Assembly: GCA_002479255.1 (NCBI GenBank)
Contig: DLMJ01000008.1
Location: 1 to 64,000, forward strand
DNA: 64,000 nucleotides
Reading direction: 5' to 3'
Source of the DNA: Candidatus Binatus soli
GTDB taxonomy: Bacteria > Desulfobacterota > Binatia > Binatales > Binataceae
In this document: positions 1-8,669 of the stretch, one piece after another
How the letters are laid out: every line of letters starts with the position of its first letter
Numbering within the stretch: the stretch's first letter is position 1
Program-made: the position numbers and the translations under genes
The notes under the pieces: generated by a model
The model's database searches: none
Seen by the model: the letters and a program-made list of their open reading frames with translations, nothing else
What the model was told of the DNA's origin: nothing

Positions 1-31
1 CTGTGCAGAGGTTCCCTAGGTGGGCTGACAG

Positions 32-871
32 ATGCGCCTCAAGGCAATTCTTGCAGCGGTCTTGAGTGTCCCGCTGGGCGTGTTGCTTGCGTCGTTGGGG
101 CACGCGCAGCAATCCTTGCCGGTGCAGGCAACGACGGCAGGCACCGAATCGCTACAAGATCTCGCCAAGGACACTCTGAATCCGTTTGCTGAATTCCTCA
201 AGGTGCCACTTCAATTCACGACCGGGTTCGGCGTCGGTTCGCATGACAGGGTGGGAGAGAGCCTGAATATCGAGCCGCTCCAGCGGTTCGTGCTCAATGC
301 GGACTGGGATATCTTCGCACGACCGAGTTTGAACGTGACCTACGCGCCCGGCCCGAATGAGCAATTTGGATTTCAAGATCTGCAGAGCTCTTTCTTTCTG
401 AGCCCGGCAAAGGCCAAGACATGGATCTGGGGTGTCGGGCCGATCTTTCAGTTCCCGACCGCCAGCAGTGAACGATTGGGCACCGGCCGCTGGTCGGCCG
501 GACCAACTGCGGCGCTGGTTTACGAGCAAGGTCCGTGGTTCGCCGCAATCCTGAGTTACCAGATGATGTCGTTTGCAGGCGATCGTGGCCGGGGAAGCGT
601 CAACCAGACCTATATCGAGCCGGAAGTCAGCTACAGCTTGGACAGCGGCTGGTACGGACAGTGGGATCCCGCTATCACCTACAACTGGACGGCCGACACG
701 GATAACGCTTGGACGATTCCAGTTGGCGTCGATATCGGCAAGGCATTCCGGATTGGAGAGCAGGCGATGAGCCTGCAAGTCGGCGGATACGACTATCCAA
801 TGCATCCGGATGGCGCGCCGCAGTGGATAGTTCGCACACAGATGACGTTTCTGTTTTCTAACAGGCGTTGA
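32..871 (+). CDS. Outer-membrane beta-barrel protein (putative transporter, 'neuromedin U'-type)
   Basis: The 279-residue product begins with a Sec signal peptide (charged MRLK, hydrophobic core to about residue 23, cleavage near GHAQQ). The rest alternates polar and hydrophobic residues in short strands and ends on phenylalanine-rich strand FLF before NRR, typical of outer-membrane barrels. Motifs such as GPIFQFPTA, LGTGRWSAGP and GDRGRGSVNQ match a widespread family of predicted barrel proteins often labelled transporter or neuromedin U, whose function is unproven. Start is the ATG after a weak AGGTGGG. It stands alone; a hairpin terminator overlaps its stop codon. Family assignment is from remembered motifs; substrate unknown. 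Confidence 0.7.
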   Translation: MRLKAILAAVLSVPLGVLLASLGHAQQSLPVQATTAGTESLQDLAKDTLNPFAEFLKVPLQFTTGFGVGSHDRVGESLNIEPLQRFVLNADWDIFARPSLNVTYAPGPNEQFGFQDLQSSFFLSPAKAKTWIWGVGPIFQFPTASSERLGTGRWSAGPTAALVYEQGPWFAAILSYQMMSFAGDRGRGSVNQTYIEPEVSYSLDSGWYGQWDPAITYNWTADTDNAWTIPVGVDIGKAFRIGEQAMSLQVGGYDYPMHPDGAPQWIVRTQMTFLFSNRR

Positions 872-891
872 AAAGTAATTTTCAACGCCTG
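862..891 (+). terminator. Hairpin terminator overlapping the stop codon of the barrel gene
   Basis: A perfect 13-bp inverted repeat (CAGGCGTTGAAAA with its complement) closes on a GTAA loop, a GNRA-type tetraloop. The left arm contains the last codons and the TGA stop. The downstream T-tract is poor (CTGGCCTTT), so termination efficiency is uncertain. Confidence 0.6.
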
Positions 892-917
892 CTGGCCTTT
901 GCTGACGAACCAGCCGG

Positions 918-1161
918 CTATGCGGCGGCCTGATTGCCCCAAGCACTCCAGCCTTCACGCTGTTCACTGCCCACGGGCGAATAGTTCAAGCTTGGGCAAT
1001 GCCGGGTACATGCGCTCAATGATTTCGTAGACCAGTTGGGGCTTTTCACTATGCGCCCGGCGGCGCGACCGAATGACAGAGGCGACCCGATCCGACGACG
1101 CTGGCGCCGGCGGAGAGCCTCGCGCCGCCAGCAGCAAGAGTTCGTGCTGCTGACGGAAAAA
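918..1161 (-). pseudogene. Decayed C-terminal fragment of an MT-A70 family adenine methyltransferase
   Basis: Reading the minus strand from 1161, one frame gives FFRQQHELLL, then AARGSPPAPA, SVIRSRRRAHSEKP, VYEIIERMYPALPK and LELFARGQ before a stop. A neighbouring frame then gives REGWSAWGNQ and a stop at 918. Together these are the ordered C-terminal motifs of phage- and island-borne MT-A70 methyltransferases (HELLL, HSEKP, ELFAR, GW.AWGN). The N-terminal half with the DPPW catalytic motif is absent: an in-frame stop lies just upstream of FFRQQ, and a frameshift splits the last 15 residues. This is a dead relic, probably of a former mobile element. Nothing else recognisable lies between 1162 and 1596. 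Confidence 0.75.
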
Positions 1162-1596
1162 TTAACAGGGCCGATCACCTCTTTGTCCCCTACCGCGCAA
1201 GTGCGACGACGCCCGAGCAGGACTGATGCCGCTCGCCGGTGGGCGCTGAGCCGGACATCGAGGTCGAATACGCTCCCCACGATTACGCGTCCGGCCGCGA
1301 TCTGCAACTCGAGCGCGCAGTCGCAGATCTCCCGTGAGCGCAAATCGCGCGCACACACGCGGATTTCGAGCGATTCTCCCAGATGTCCGAAAACTTAGAG
1401 ACTGAATGGTGGATGTTTTGGGGCGCGCCAAAGGTGCGCGTTTGTGATAGGCTTGCCGGAGCAGAGGCCTCATCTCGCAGGAGGTCACCCGCCAATTTGG
1501 GGACGTTTTATTTTCACCGTGAATTTGATTTGATGGATCAGTTGGCAGGGACTTTGACCAGGCGGCGCGGACGGCAGGTGTTTAGGCGGGTGGCTG

Positions 1597-1612
1597 AATT
1601 TCGGCCGAAATT
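1597..1612. promoter_or_regulatory. 16-bp perfect palindrome upstream of htrA
   Basis: AATTTCGGCCGAAATT is its own reverse complement and lies about 80 bp before the htrA start. It could be an operator for a dimeric regulator. No clear -35/-10 pair was identified near it, and the rest of 1162-1692 shows no gene. Confidence 0.3.
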
Positions 1613-1692
1613 TATCGTCCGATAGTTTAGTATGGTCCGGCACTTGTCCTGCCTCATGACGCAAGAGTTTCGCTACATTCCAGGAGGAATGC

Positions 1693-3324
1693 ATGGTTAA
1701 GAAGATCGCCGCCGTGGCCGGCGGCGTTTTCATCGGCCTTATCATTGCTTTTGCGCGCGTCGGCGCGTTCCCTTTCTGGGGTTCCGGCTCGGACGCTTCC
1801 AAGGCGCCACCTGCGCAGCAAGCACAGGCAGTGCCGGCGGAGCCCCTGCCGGCGCCTCCGGTGCCCGGGGTGCACGTGGCGCCGGCGCAGCCGAATACGC
1901 CTGAGCCGAACGAAAAGATCGGAGTAATTACCTCGTTCGCGCCGCTGGTCAAGCGAATGATACCGGCGGTCGTCAGCGTCAGGGTCGTTCAGGATGTGAA
2001 GCTTTCGGGAATCCCGTTTGGTGGCCCGCAAGCTGGACCCGGCGACGACAATGGCGGCGATAACGACAACGGCGGCGGTGGGGGTGAAGGAGGCGGCATG
2101 CCGCCTGGCGGCGATCCGTTCGACCAGTTGCGCCGCTACTTCGGCCAGGGCGGTCAACGCGAATTCAAACAGCGTGGGCTCGGATCGGGCGTGATCGTAT
2201 CGGCCGACGGCTACATCCTGACCAACAATCACGTGGTCGGTAACGCCGAACAAATCCGCGTTACGCTGGAGGACAAGCGCGAGTTTACGGCCAAGGTAAT
2301 CGGCAAGGACACCAAGACCGATCTCGGGCTGATCAAGATCGATACGAAGGACGCATTGCCGGTCGCGCTGCTGGGGGATTCCAATTCCACTGACGTCGGC
2401 GACTGGGTAATCGCAATCGGCAACCCGTTCGACGTCGGCATGACCGTGACGGCGGGAATCGTCAGCGCCAAGGGACGAATCCTCGGCGGCGACTACGACG
2501 ATTTCATTCAGACCGACGCGTCGATTAATCCCGGCAACTCAGGCGGCCCGTTGATCAATACGCGCGGCGAGGTCATCGGAATCAACACCGCAATCTACAG
2601 CCGCACCGGCGCCAACAATGGCATCGGCTTCGCCATCCCAATCGACATGGCGCGCAACGTGATGGATCAGTTGAAGGCGCACGGGCGCGTGGTCCGCGGA
2701 TGGCTGGGCGTCGAAATTCAGGAAGTGACGCCGGACCTGGCGCAATCGTTCGGATTGCCGAAGCCCGAGGGCGCGCTGGTCGCCAGCGCGGACAAGGATG
2801 GGCCTGCGGGCAAGGCTGGAATCGAACGCGGCGATATCGTGCTCAGCTTCAACGGCCATCCGGTCAACGATGAGCATGAGCTGCCCGCGCTGGTCGCGCA
2901 GACACCCATCAATCAGAAGGTGCCGGTCGAGGTGGTGCGCAACGGCAAGCACATGACCATCGAGGTCACGATTGGCGAGCGCAAGGAACCGCAGGTGGCG
3001 TCGGCCAAGTCCGAGGAGCCGGGCGGCAACTGGGGTATGCAAGTCGGGGACATCACACCCGAGATCGCGCAGGAGTTCCATCTCGAGAACACCAAGGGTG
3101 TGGTGATTCAGAAGGTGGCGCCGGACAGTCCTTCGGCGGAGGCAGGTCTTCAGCCGGGCGACGTCGTGTTGGAAGTGAATCACGACAAGGTCGCCGCGGT
3201 TTCGGATTTCGTCGCCAGGGCAAGAGAAGCGCAGACCAAGAAGAAGCCGGCGCTGCTGCTGGTTCAACGCGGCGGCGCGACGCTGTACACGGTGATCAAG
3301 CCGGCCGGCGAGGCGCAGGGCTGA
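1693..3324 (+). CDS. htrA: HtrA/DegP-family periplasmic serine protease with two PDZ domains
   Basis: A 543-residue Do-type protease for envelope quality control. An N-terminal hydrophobic segment (residues 4-23) acts as signal or anchor, followed by a Pro/Ala linker. The trypsin-like domain carries the full triad: H180 (TNNHVVG), D210 (TDLGLI) and S283 (GNSGGPL). PDZ1 covers roughly 325-420 and PDZ2 445-540. A strongly Gly/Asp-rich stretch (about 114-140) sits before the catalytic core, probably a flexible loop. A good AGGAGG lies 6 nt before the ATG. The gene is monocistronic, closed by a strong terminator. Confidence 0.95.
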   Translation: MVKKIAAVAGGVFIGLIIAFARVGAFPFWGSGSDASKAPPAQQAQAVPAEPLPAPPVPGVHVAPAQPNTPEPNEKIGVITSFAPLVKRMIPAVVSVRVVQDVKLSGIPFGGPQAGPGDDNGGDNDNGGGGGEGGGMPPGGDPFDQLRRYFGQGGQREFKQRGLGSGVIVSADGYILTNNHVVGNAEQIRVTLEDKREFTAKVIGKDTKTDLGLIKIDTKDALPVALLGDSNSTDVGDWVIAIGNPFDVGMTVTAGIVSAKGRILGGDYDDFIQTDASINPGNSGGPLINTRGEVIGINTAIYSRTGANNGIGFAIPIDMARNVMDQLKAHGRVVRGWLGVEIQEVTPDLAQSFGLPKPEGALVASADKDGPAGKAGIERGDIVLSFNGHPVNDEHELPALVAQTPINQKVPVEVVRNGKHMTIEVTIGERKEPQVASAKSEEPGGNWGMQVGDITPEIAQEFHLENTKGVVIQKVAPDSPSAEAGLQPGDVVLEVNHDKVAAVSDFVARAREAQTKKKPALLLVQRGGATLYTVIKPAGEAQG

Positions 3325-3351
3325 TCGAAAAGTAAGTCACATGCAGTCAAC

Positions 3352-3391
3352 GCGCGGCGCATCGAGCATCTCGATGCGCCGCGCCTGTTTT
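3352..3391 (+). terminator. Strong intrinsic terminator after htrA
   Basis: A 15-bp perfect GC-rich stem (arms 3352-3366 and 3370-3384) has a 3-nt loop and is followed by CTGTTTT. It lies 27 bp after the htrA stop. Confidence 0.8.
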
Positions 3392-3448
3392 GGACATTGC
3401 CGAGAGAGTCTCGGTGCGCTTTCGCGCGCGGAATCCGGATGCTAGGCG

Positions 3449-4696
3449 TTGAAGCGAGCGATGGAATGCTGGCGAAAATGCGACGTGCTGATCGCCGGCG
3501 CCGGTCCCGCAGGGCTGGCGACCGCGCTTTTTCTGGTGAAGAATCGGCCCAGCCTGGCGGGCCGAATCGTCGCGATTGAGAAATCGGCGCATCCGCGCTT
3601 CAAGGTCTGCGGCGGCGGCCTGATTCCCAAAACGATGCTCGCGCTCGACGAGCTTGGAATCCCGCTCGAGGTGCCCGCCGTCGAAGTGACTCGCGGCGAA
3701 GCCGCAACTCCCGTTGGCGGCGTCGATTTGTCGCGTGGTGGCGATGTCCTGTGCACGGTGATTCGCCGCGACCGGTTCGACGCGATGCTGGCGCGGACAG
3801 CAAGCGAGGCGGGAGTCGAAATAGTCCAGCGCGATCGTGTGCTCGATGCGGCTCAGGGCGCTGGCGGTGTGCGCGTCAGCACCGAGCGGGGCATTTACGA
3901 AGGGCAAGTGCTGGTCGGAGCCGACGGATCGGGCAGCCGGGTCCGTCGAGCGGTATTCGGCGCGCGCAAGGAAACAATCGGGCGCGCATTGATGACGGAC
4001 ATTGCGGTCGATCCCGAGCGCACGCCCGAATTTACCGGGAAGCGTTACCGGTTCGACTTCCGATGCGTGAGCGGTGGAATCAACGGCTACAGCTGGTCGT
4101 TCCCATGCCTTATCGGCGGCCGACCGCATCTGAATGTAGGCATCTATGATCAGCGCCCGCGCGAATTCGCCGAAAAGAGCGGCGAGCAATCGCGAATGAT
4201 AGCGGAACTCGTCGCGGCCTTCCCCGAACTTCCACTCGACGGCCTCAAACGCCACGCGACGCGATGGCATTCGTTCCCGATTCGATGGTTCGACGCCAGG
4301 GACAGCTACGCATCCGGACGCGTCATTCTCGCCGGTGACGCGGCAGGTGTTGATCCGCTGATGGGCGAAGGCATCTCGTGCGCATTCGAGCACGGCAAGC
4401 TGGCGGCGAATGCAATCTGCAAGTATCTGGACGGCGACGGCAGCGCGCTGCAAGCCTACGATCGCGCCCTGCACGAAGGTGCGGTGGGGGCAAAGCTCGG
4501 CAAGCTCGCGTTTGCCGCGCGGCATTTTTACGGCCCGCACTACAGGCTCTTCTTCCGGCTCGCGCGGACGAGCCGCCGCGCACAGGAGATCGCCGTGGAT
4601 TGGTACAACGGCGCGCGCCATCTCGACGAAGTACCCACTCGACGCCTGATCACTCGATGGGCTCGCGCGGTTCTATTAGGTGAGCCTGTGCGATAG
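3449..4696 (+). CDS. Geranylgeranyl reductase family FAD-dependent oxidoreductase
   Basis: A 415-residue flavoprotein of the COG0644 type, which reduces double bonds of prenyl chains or related lipids. Visible motifs are the N-terminal dinucleotide fold GAGPAG (17-22), the CGGGLIPK segment (54-61) typical of the family, GADGSGSRVRR (157-167), and the second FAD motif GDAAGVDPLMGEGIS (296-310). Length is normal. The start could also be the ATG four codons downstream (3461). Substrate cannot be told from sequence; menaquinone or isoprenoid lipid saturation is a guess. Confidence 0.85.
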   Translation: MKRAMECWRKCDVLIAGAGPAGLATALFLVKNRPSLAGRIVAIEKSAHPRFKVCGGGLIPKTMLALDELGIPLEVPAVEVTRGEAATPVGGVDLSRGGDVLCTVIRRDRFDAMLARTASEAGVEIVQRDRVLDAAQGAGGVRVSTERGIYEGQVLVGADGSGSRVRRAVFGARKETIGRALMTDIAVDPERTPEFTGKRYRFDFRCVSGGINGYSWSFPCLIGGRPHLNVGIYDQRPREFAEKSGEQSRMIAELVAAFPELPLDGLKRHATRWHSFPIRWFDARDSYASGRVILAGDAAGVDPLMGEGISCAFEHGKLAANAICKYLDGDGSALQAYDRALHEGAVGAKLGKLAFAARHFYGPHYRLFFRLARTSRRAQEIAVDWYNGARHLDEVPTRRLITRWARAVLLGEPVR

Positions 4697-4731
4697 CATT
4701 TCTGTTAGCGCTCGCAGTGGAGGGGAATCAG

Positions 4732-5097
4732 GTGGCGGATCGAGTACGAGTGGGGCCAGCGCAAAAGCGCGCAAGTGCGAGACGGCCGGCGAGAAAGAAG
4801 ACGATGCGGCGGCCGGGAATCCTCGTGCTGGCCGCGCTTGGGGCGCTGATTTTGGGATTTTTGGCGAGACGACTGATGATCCCGTCGGCCGTCCATTACA
4901 TCGCATATCGACCCCCTGATCAGCCGCAACCGATGAGAGAAGCAAATCCGCCCGCCGTTGCGGAAGGGGCTGGCAACGCGGATGACTCGGCGGCGGCGAA
5001 CGGGAAGTCAAATGCGGATGCGCGCACCGGCTCGGAACAACTGACGCCGGCCGATCGCAGCGAGCTGGACGCGATTATCAAACGCAAGGCCAAGTGA
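4732..5097 (+). CDS. Small single-pass membrane protein, function unknown
   Basis: The chosen GTG start is preceded at 6 nt by GGAGGGG, which makes it better than the in-frame GTG at 4717. The 121-residue product has a basic N-terminus (QKRASARRPARKK), one hydrophobic span around ILVLAALGALILGFLA, and a low-complexity Ala/Asp/Asn-rich tail ending in a charged helix. No conserved domain is recognised. It lies 35 bp after the flavoprotein gene and may be cotranscribed. Confidence 0.55.
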   Translation: MADRVRVGPAQKRASARRPARKKTMRRPGILVLAALGALILGFLARRLMIPSAVHYIAYRPPDQPQPMREANPPAVAEGAGNADDSAAANGKSNADARTGSEQLTPADRSELDAIIKRKAK

Positions 5098-5140
5098 CGA
5101 ATGGAGAGGGTAGGGTAGGTCACTTCTCAGGAACAATTCG

Positions 5141-5977
5141 ATGGCGGCCCCGATGCAAATAGCGGACGACATGGGCTTTCGCGTCGAGCTCGAGCGCCCG
5201 CCGTCGCGAATCGTATCGTTGGTGCCGAGTTGGACGGAGACACTGTTCGCGCTGGGGTTCAATTCCGAAGTCGTGGGTGTAACAAAATTCTGCGTCGAGC
5301 CGGTCGCGGCGGTTGCGTCGATTCCAAAAGTCGGCGGGACCAAGAACCCCGACATCGGCGCGATCGTGAAGCTCGCGCCCGAGCTGGTGATCGCCAACGC
5401 CGAGGAGAACCGGCGCGAGGATGTGGAGCGGTTGCGCGCAGCGGGAATCCCGGTGTTCACGACTTATCCACGCACGGTGCCGGGTGCGGTCGAATCGATC
5501 ATGCGGATGGGCCGGGCGCTCGGTCGCGAGGCGGCCGCCGCCGCGCTGGCCAAGGAGATCACGCTCAGCGTGAGCGGAATTGAGGCGGCGCTCGGAGTAT
5601 GGGGCAAACTTCGCCTGCGCGTTTTCTGCCCGATATGGAAGAAACCGTGGATGTCATTCAACGCCGACACCTATGCGCATGACGTGCTGCGGATGCTCGG
5701 CTATAACAATATCTTTGCGTCGGCGGGCGAGCGGTATCCCATGACGACGCTCGAGGAGGCGGTCGAACGCCGCCCCGATATCGTGATACTTCCCGACGAG
5801 CCGTATGAATTCGATGAATCCGACGTCGCCGAGTTGAAGACTCTGCTCCCGCCCGCGCTCAGCCGCCGCCTGCTGACAGTCAGCGGCCGCGACCTGCACT
5901 GGTACGGCGTTCACATGGTGCGGGGGCTCAAGTCGCTGGCGGAGAGAATGGCGCGCGTGCGCGCCGCGATTCTATAA
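5141..5977 (+). CDS. Cytoplasmic BtuF/TroA-like helical backbone metal or cobalamin receptor protein
   Basis: The 278-residue protein has the PBP-III fold signature: RIVSLVPSWTETLFALG near the N-terminus, KVGGTKNPDIGAIVKLAPELVIA, and the EAVERRPDIVILPDEP segment of the second lobe. This is the fold of vitamin B12- and siderophore-binding proteins. There is no signal peptide or lipobox, and no BtuC/BtuD permease or ATPase nearby, so a transport role is unlikely from context. Such signal-less homologues are common and uncharacterised. Start ATG at 5141 or 5153. Confidence 0.7.
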   Translation: MAAPMQIADDMGFRVELERPPSRIVSLVPSWTETLFALGFNSEVVGVTKFCVEPVAAVASIPKVGGTKNPDIGAIVKLAPELVIANAEENRREDVERLRAAGIPVFTTYPRTVPGAVESIMRMGRALGREAAAAALAKEITLSVSGIEAALGVWGKLRLRVFCPIWKKPWMSFNADTYAHDVLRMLGYNNIFASAGERYPMTTLEEAVERRPDIVILPDEPYEFDESDVAELKTLLPPALSRRLLTVSGRDLHWYGVHMVRGLKSLAERMARVRAAIL

Positions 5978-6031
5978 TCCAGTCGTGCACAACGACGCCG
6001 TGCGGTGGATCAAGGTGAATGGGAGATTGGC

Positions 6032-7234
6032 ATGACCGCACCACTGGACGGAATCAAAGTACTCGACCTGACCAAGCTCGCGCCGGGACCGTTCTGCACG
6101 ATGCTCCTGGCGGACCTTGGCGCTGAAGTGATCAAGATCGAGGAGCCGGGACCTCCGACCGGAAGACGCGCACAGCAAGCCGGCGCCGCCGGCACACGGG
6201 GGCCGGCCAACAGCTTCAGCAGCTCGCCGTACAACGCGCTCGGCCGCAACAAGAAGTCGATCGGAATCAATCTCAAGAGCGGCGCGGGGATGGAAATCTA
6301 CTTTCGGCTCGCCCAGCGCGCCGACGTGATCGTCGAGGAATACCGGCCCGGCGTCGCCAAGCGGCTCGGGATCGATTACGAGACACTCTCGTCGCGCAAC
6401 CCGCGGCTGATCTATTGCGCCATCACCGGCTTCGGACAGACCGGGCCGTATCGCGACCTCGTCGGCCACGATATCAACTACATCGCGACCGCCGGCGTGT
6501 TGTCGCTGTTCGGACGGCCCGGCCAGCCGCCGACAATTCCGCACAACCTGGTCGCGGACTACGCCGGTGGCGGGATGCATGGTGCGATCGGAGTGCTCGC
6601 GGCTCTGGTCGCGCGCAATCAAACCGGACGGGGACAGTATGTCGATATCTCGATGATGGACGGCAGCCTGGCGCTGCTGGCGCAGTCGTTCTCGTCATTT
6701 TTTGCCACCGGGAAGGTGCCGCAACGCGGCGAGACGATATTTGACGGCGGGATACCGAACTACAATGTCTATCTGACCAAGGACGAAAAGTACATTACGA
6801 TCGCGGCGATCGAGCCGTGGTTCTTCGCCAACCTGTGCCGCGCGCTCGGGCGCGAAGATTTTATTCCGCACGAATTTGATTCGAATAAACGAGCGGAAAT
6901 AGCACGCGTGTTCACTGAAAAATTCAAAACCAAAACGCGCGATGAATGGTTCGCGATTCTAAGCAAGAGCGACATCTGCGCCGGCAGGATGCTCACGCTC
7001 GACGAGGTGCCGGGCGATCCGCAGGTGCTCGCGCGCGATATGATCGTCGAGATCGAGGGTCCCGGCGGCCAGAAGATCAAGCAGGTGGGCGTGTCGGTAA
7101 AGTTCTCGGATACGCCGGGATCGATAAGGTCGCTCGCGCCGCAACTCGGGCAGCATACCGACGAAATTCTGGGCGCGCTTGGTTACGGCAAGGACGAGAT
7201 CGATCGCTGGCGCGAGGCGGGCGCCATCAAGTAG
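6032..7234 (+). CDS. Family III CoA transferase (CaiB/BaiF type)
   Basis: The 400-residue product opens with LDGIKVLDLTKLAPGPFCTM, the hallmark start of formyl-CoA/carnitine CoA transferases, and has ADLGAEVIKIE, NLKSGAG, GFGQTGPY and GQYVDISMMDG, the last holding the aspartate region that carries the acyl-enzyme intermediate. It moves CoA between carboxylic acids. The start at 6032 is preferred because GGGAG lies 6 nt upstream; an in-frame GTG at 6005 lacks this. With the neighbouring aminotransferase and hydrolase it may form a catabolic set, but the substrate is unknown. Confidence 0.9.
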   Translation: MTAPLDGIKVLDLTKLAPGPFCTMLLADLGAEVIKIEEPGPPTGRRAQQAGAAGTRGPANSFSSSPYNALGRNKKSIGINLKSGAGMEIYFRLAQRADVIVEEYRPGVAKRLGIDYETLSSRNPRLIYCAITGFGQTGPYRDLVGHDINYIATAGVLSLFGRPGQPPTIPHNLVADYAGGGMHGAIGVLAALVARNQTGRGQYVDISMMDGSLALLAQSFSSFFATGKVPQRGETIFDGGIPNYNVYLTKDEKYITIAAIEPWFFANLCRALGREDFIPHEFDSNKRAEIARVFTEKFKTKTRDEWFAILSKSDICAGRMLTLDEVPGDPQVLARDMIVEIEGPGGQKIKQVGVSVKFSDTPGSIRSLAPQLGQHTDEILGALGYGKDEIDRWREAGAIK

Positions 7235-7304
7235 CGCGTCATCCGGCGGCGGCGCAAGGTTGGTCGCGTTGCCCGCGGCATCGAATCACGGTTAAGATTC
7301 CGCT

Positions 7305-8627
7305 ATGCCACAGCCACCCCCGATGTTCATGCGCGGCCCGCACGACCCGCTTCGTATCGAGCGCGCCGAAGGTCCATGGCTCTACGCCTCCAACGGCCTC
7401 AAGATCCTGGACGCAGGCGGCGGCGCCGTGGTGGTGAACATCGGGCAAGGGCGCCGCGAAATCGCCGAGGTCGCCGCGCGCACGATTGCCAACCTCGATT
7501 ACATCGTGCCGGTCTGGACCTCGCCCGAGCGCGAGAGGCTGGTCGAGCGGCTCTCGCGGTGGACTCCGGCGGGGCTGACGCGGTTCTTCTTCACCAGTGG
7601 TGGATCGGAGTCGGTCGAAGCGGCGCTGAAGTTCGCGATTCTCTACCACCACGCTCGCGGCCAACCATTGAAGAACAAGATCATCGGGCGGCGCTTCTCT
7701 TATCACGGCAACACCATCGCAGCGTTGTCGGCGGGTGGGAGCGGGCGGCGTGCGGACTACGAACACATTTTATTGGACTGGCCGAAGATCGATCCGCCCT
7801 ACTGCTACCGATGCCCGTGGGGCAAAACCTATCCATCATGCGAGATTGACTGCGCGACGGCGCTTGAAAAAGAGATCCTGAAGAACGGCGCCGACTCGAT
7901 CGCCGCGTTTATCGCCGAGCCGATGATGGGCTCGAGCGGCGGTGTGGTTCCGCCGGTCAAGGAATACTGGCCGAAAATCCGCGAGATCTGCACGCGCCAC
8001 AACGTGCTGCTGATAGCCGACGAAGTGATGACGGGCTTCGGCCGCACTGGACGGCGCTTCGGCGTCGATCATTGGGACGTCGTGCCGGACATCCTGGTCG
8101 GCGGCAAGGGACTCACCGGCGGATACATGCCGATGGGAATGATCGCGGTCAAGGAATCGCTGGTCGAGGAACTCGAGCGCGCCAAGGCCGACTTCATGTT
8201 CTACACCTACAGCTCGCATCCCGTGGCGTGCGCGGTCGCCGACGAGGTGCTGGCGATCATGGAGCGCGAGCGGCTGGTGGAGCGCTCGGCAGAAGTCGGC
8301 GCCCGGCTCGGTTCCAGTTTGAAGGAAGAACTGTCGGGGCATCCGATGGTTGGCGACATCCGCGGCGCCGGGATGTTCTGGGGGATCGAACTGGTGCAGG
8401 ACAAGGCGAGTCGGATGCCTTTTGCGCCTGAAAAAAAAGTGACCAATCGCGTGCTCGGCGCGTCGGTTCGAAGAGGGATGTTCTTTTATCCGGCGACCGG
8501 GATGGCGGGGAAGGCGGGCGGCGACGCGATGATGATCACGCCGCCGTTCATCATCGGTGACGCCGAAATCGAGTTCATCATTCGCACGGCGCGCGCGGCA
8601 CTCGACGAGATACAGCCTAACCTGTAG
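7305..8627 (+). CDS. Class III PLP-dependent aminotransferase
   Basis: The 440-residue enzyme shows the fold-type I class III pattern: TSGGSESVEAALK (98-109), the LLIADEVMTGFGRTG motif (235-249) with the PLP-ring aspartate, and the Schiff-base lysine K268 in LVGGKGLTGGYMPMG. It carries a short Cys cluster (YCYRCP...SCEIDC, 167-183) also seen in a subgroup of these enzymes. Likely an omega- or 4-aminobutyrate-like transaminase; amino donor unknown. It starts 70 bp after the CoA transferase and has no clear ribosome-binding site. Confidence 0.9.
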   Translation: MPQPPPMFMRGPHDPLRIERAEGPWLYASNGLKILDAGGGAVVVNIGQGRREIAEVAARTIANLDYIVPVWTSPERERLVERLSRWTPAGLTRFFFTSGGSESVEAALKFAILYHHARGQPLKNKIIGRRFSYHGNTIAALSAGGSGRRADYEHILLDWPKIDPPYCYRCPWGKTYPSCEIDCATALEKEILKNGADSIAAFIAEPMMGSSGGVVPPVKEYWPKIREICTRHNVLLIADEVMTGFGRTGRRFGVDHWDVVPDILVGGKGLTGGYMPMGMIAVKESLVEELERAKADFMFYTYSSHPVACAVADEVLAIMERERLVERSAEVGARLGSSLKEELSGHPMVGDIRGAGMFWGIELVQDKASRMPFAPEKKVTNRVLGASVRRGMFFYPATGMAGKAGGDAMMITPPFIIGDAEIEFIIRTARAALDEIQPNL

Positions 8628-8669
8628 CGTCTGACGCAGCACGTACTGGATTCGTGGAGAGACCGGCAC

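Noticed and set aside
1162..1596. Open frames on both strands between the MT-A70 relic and htrA
   Set aside because: None has a ribosome-binding site, motif or sensible composition; they are probably eroded sequence.
7471..7853. Cys cluster in the aminotransferase as a novel metal site
   Set aside because: The same YCYRCP...C..C insertion is familiar from a subgroup of class III aminotransferases, so it is not new.
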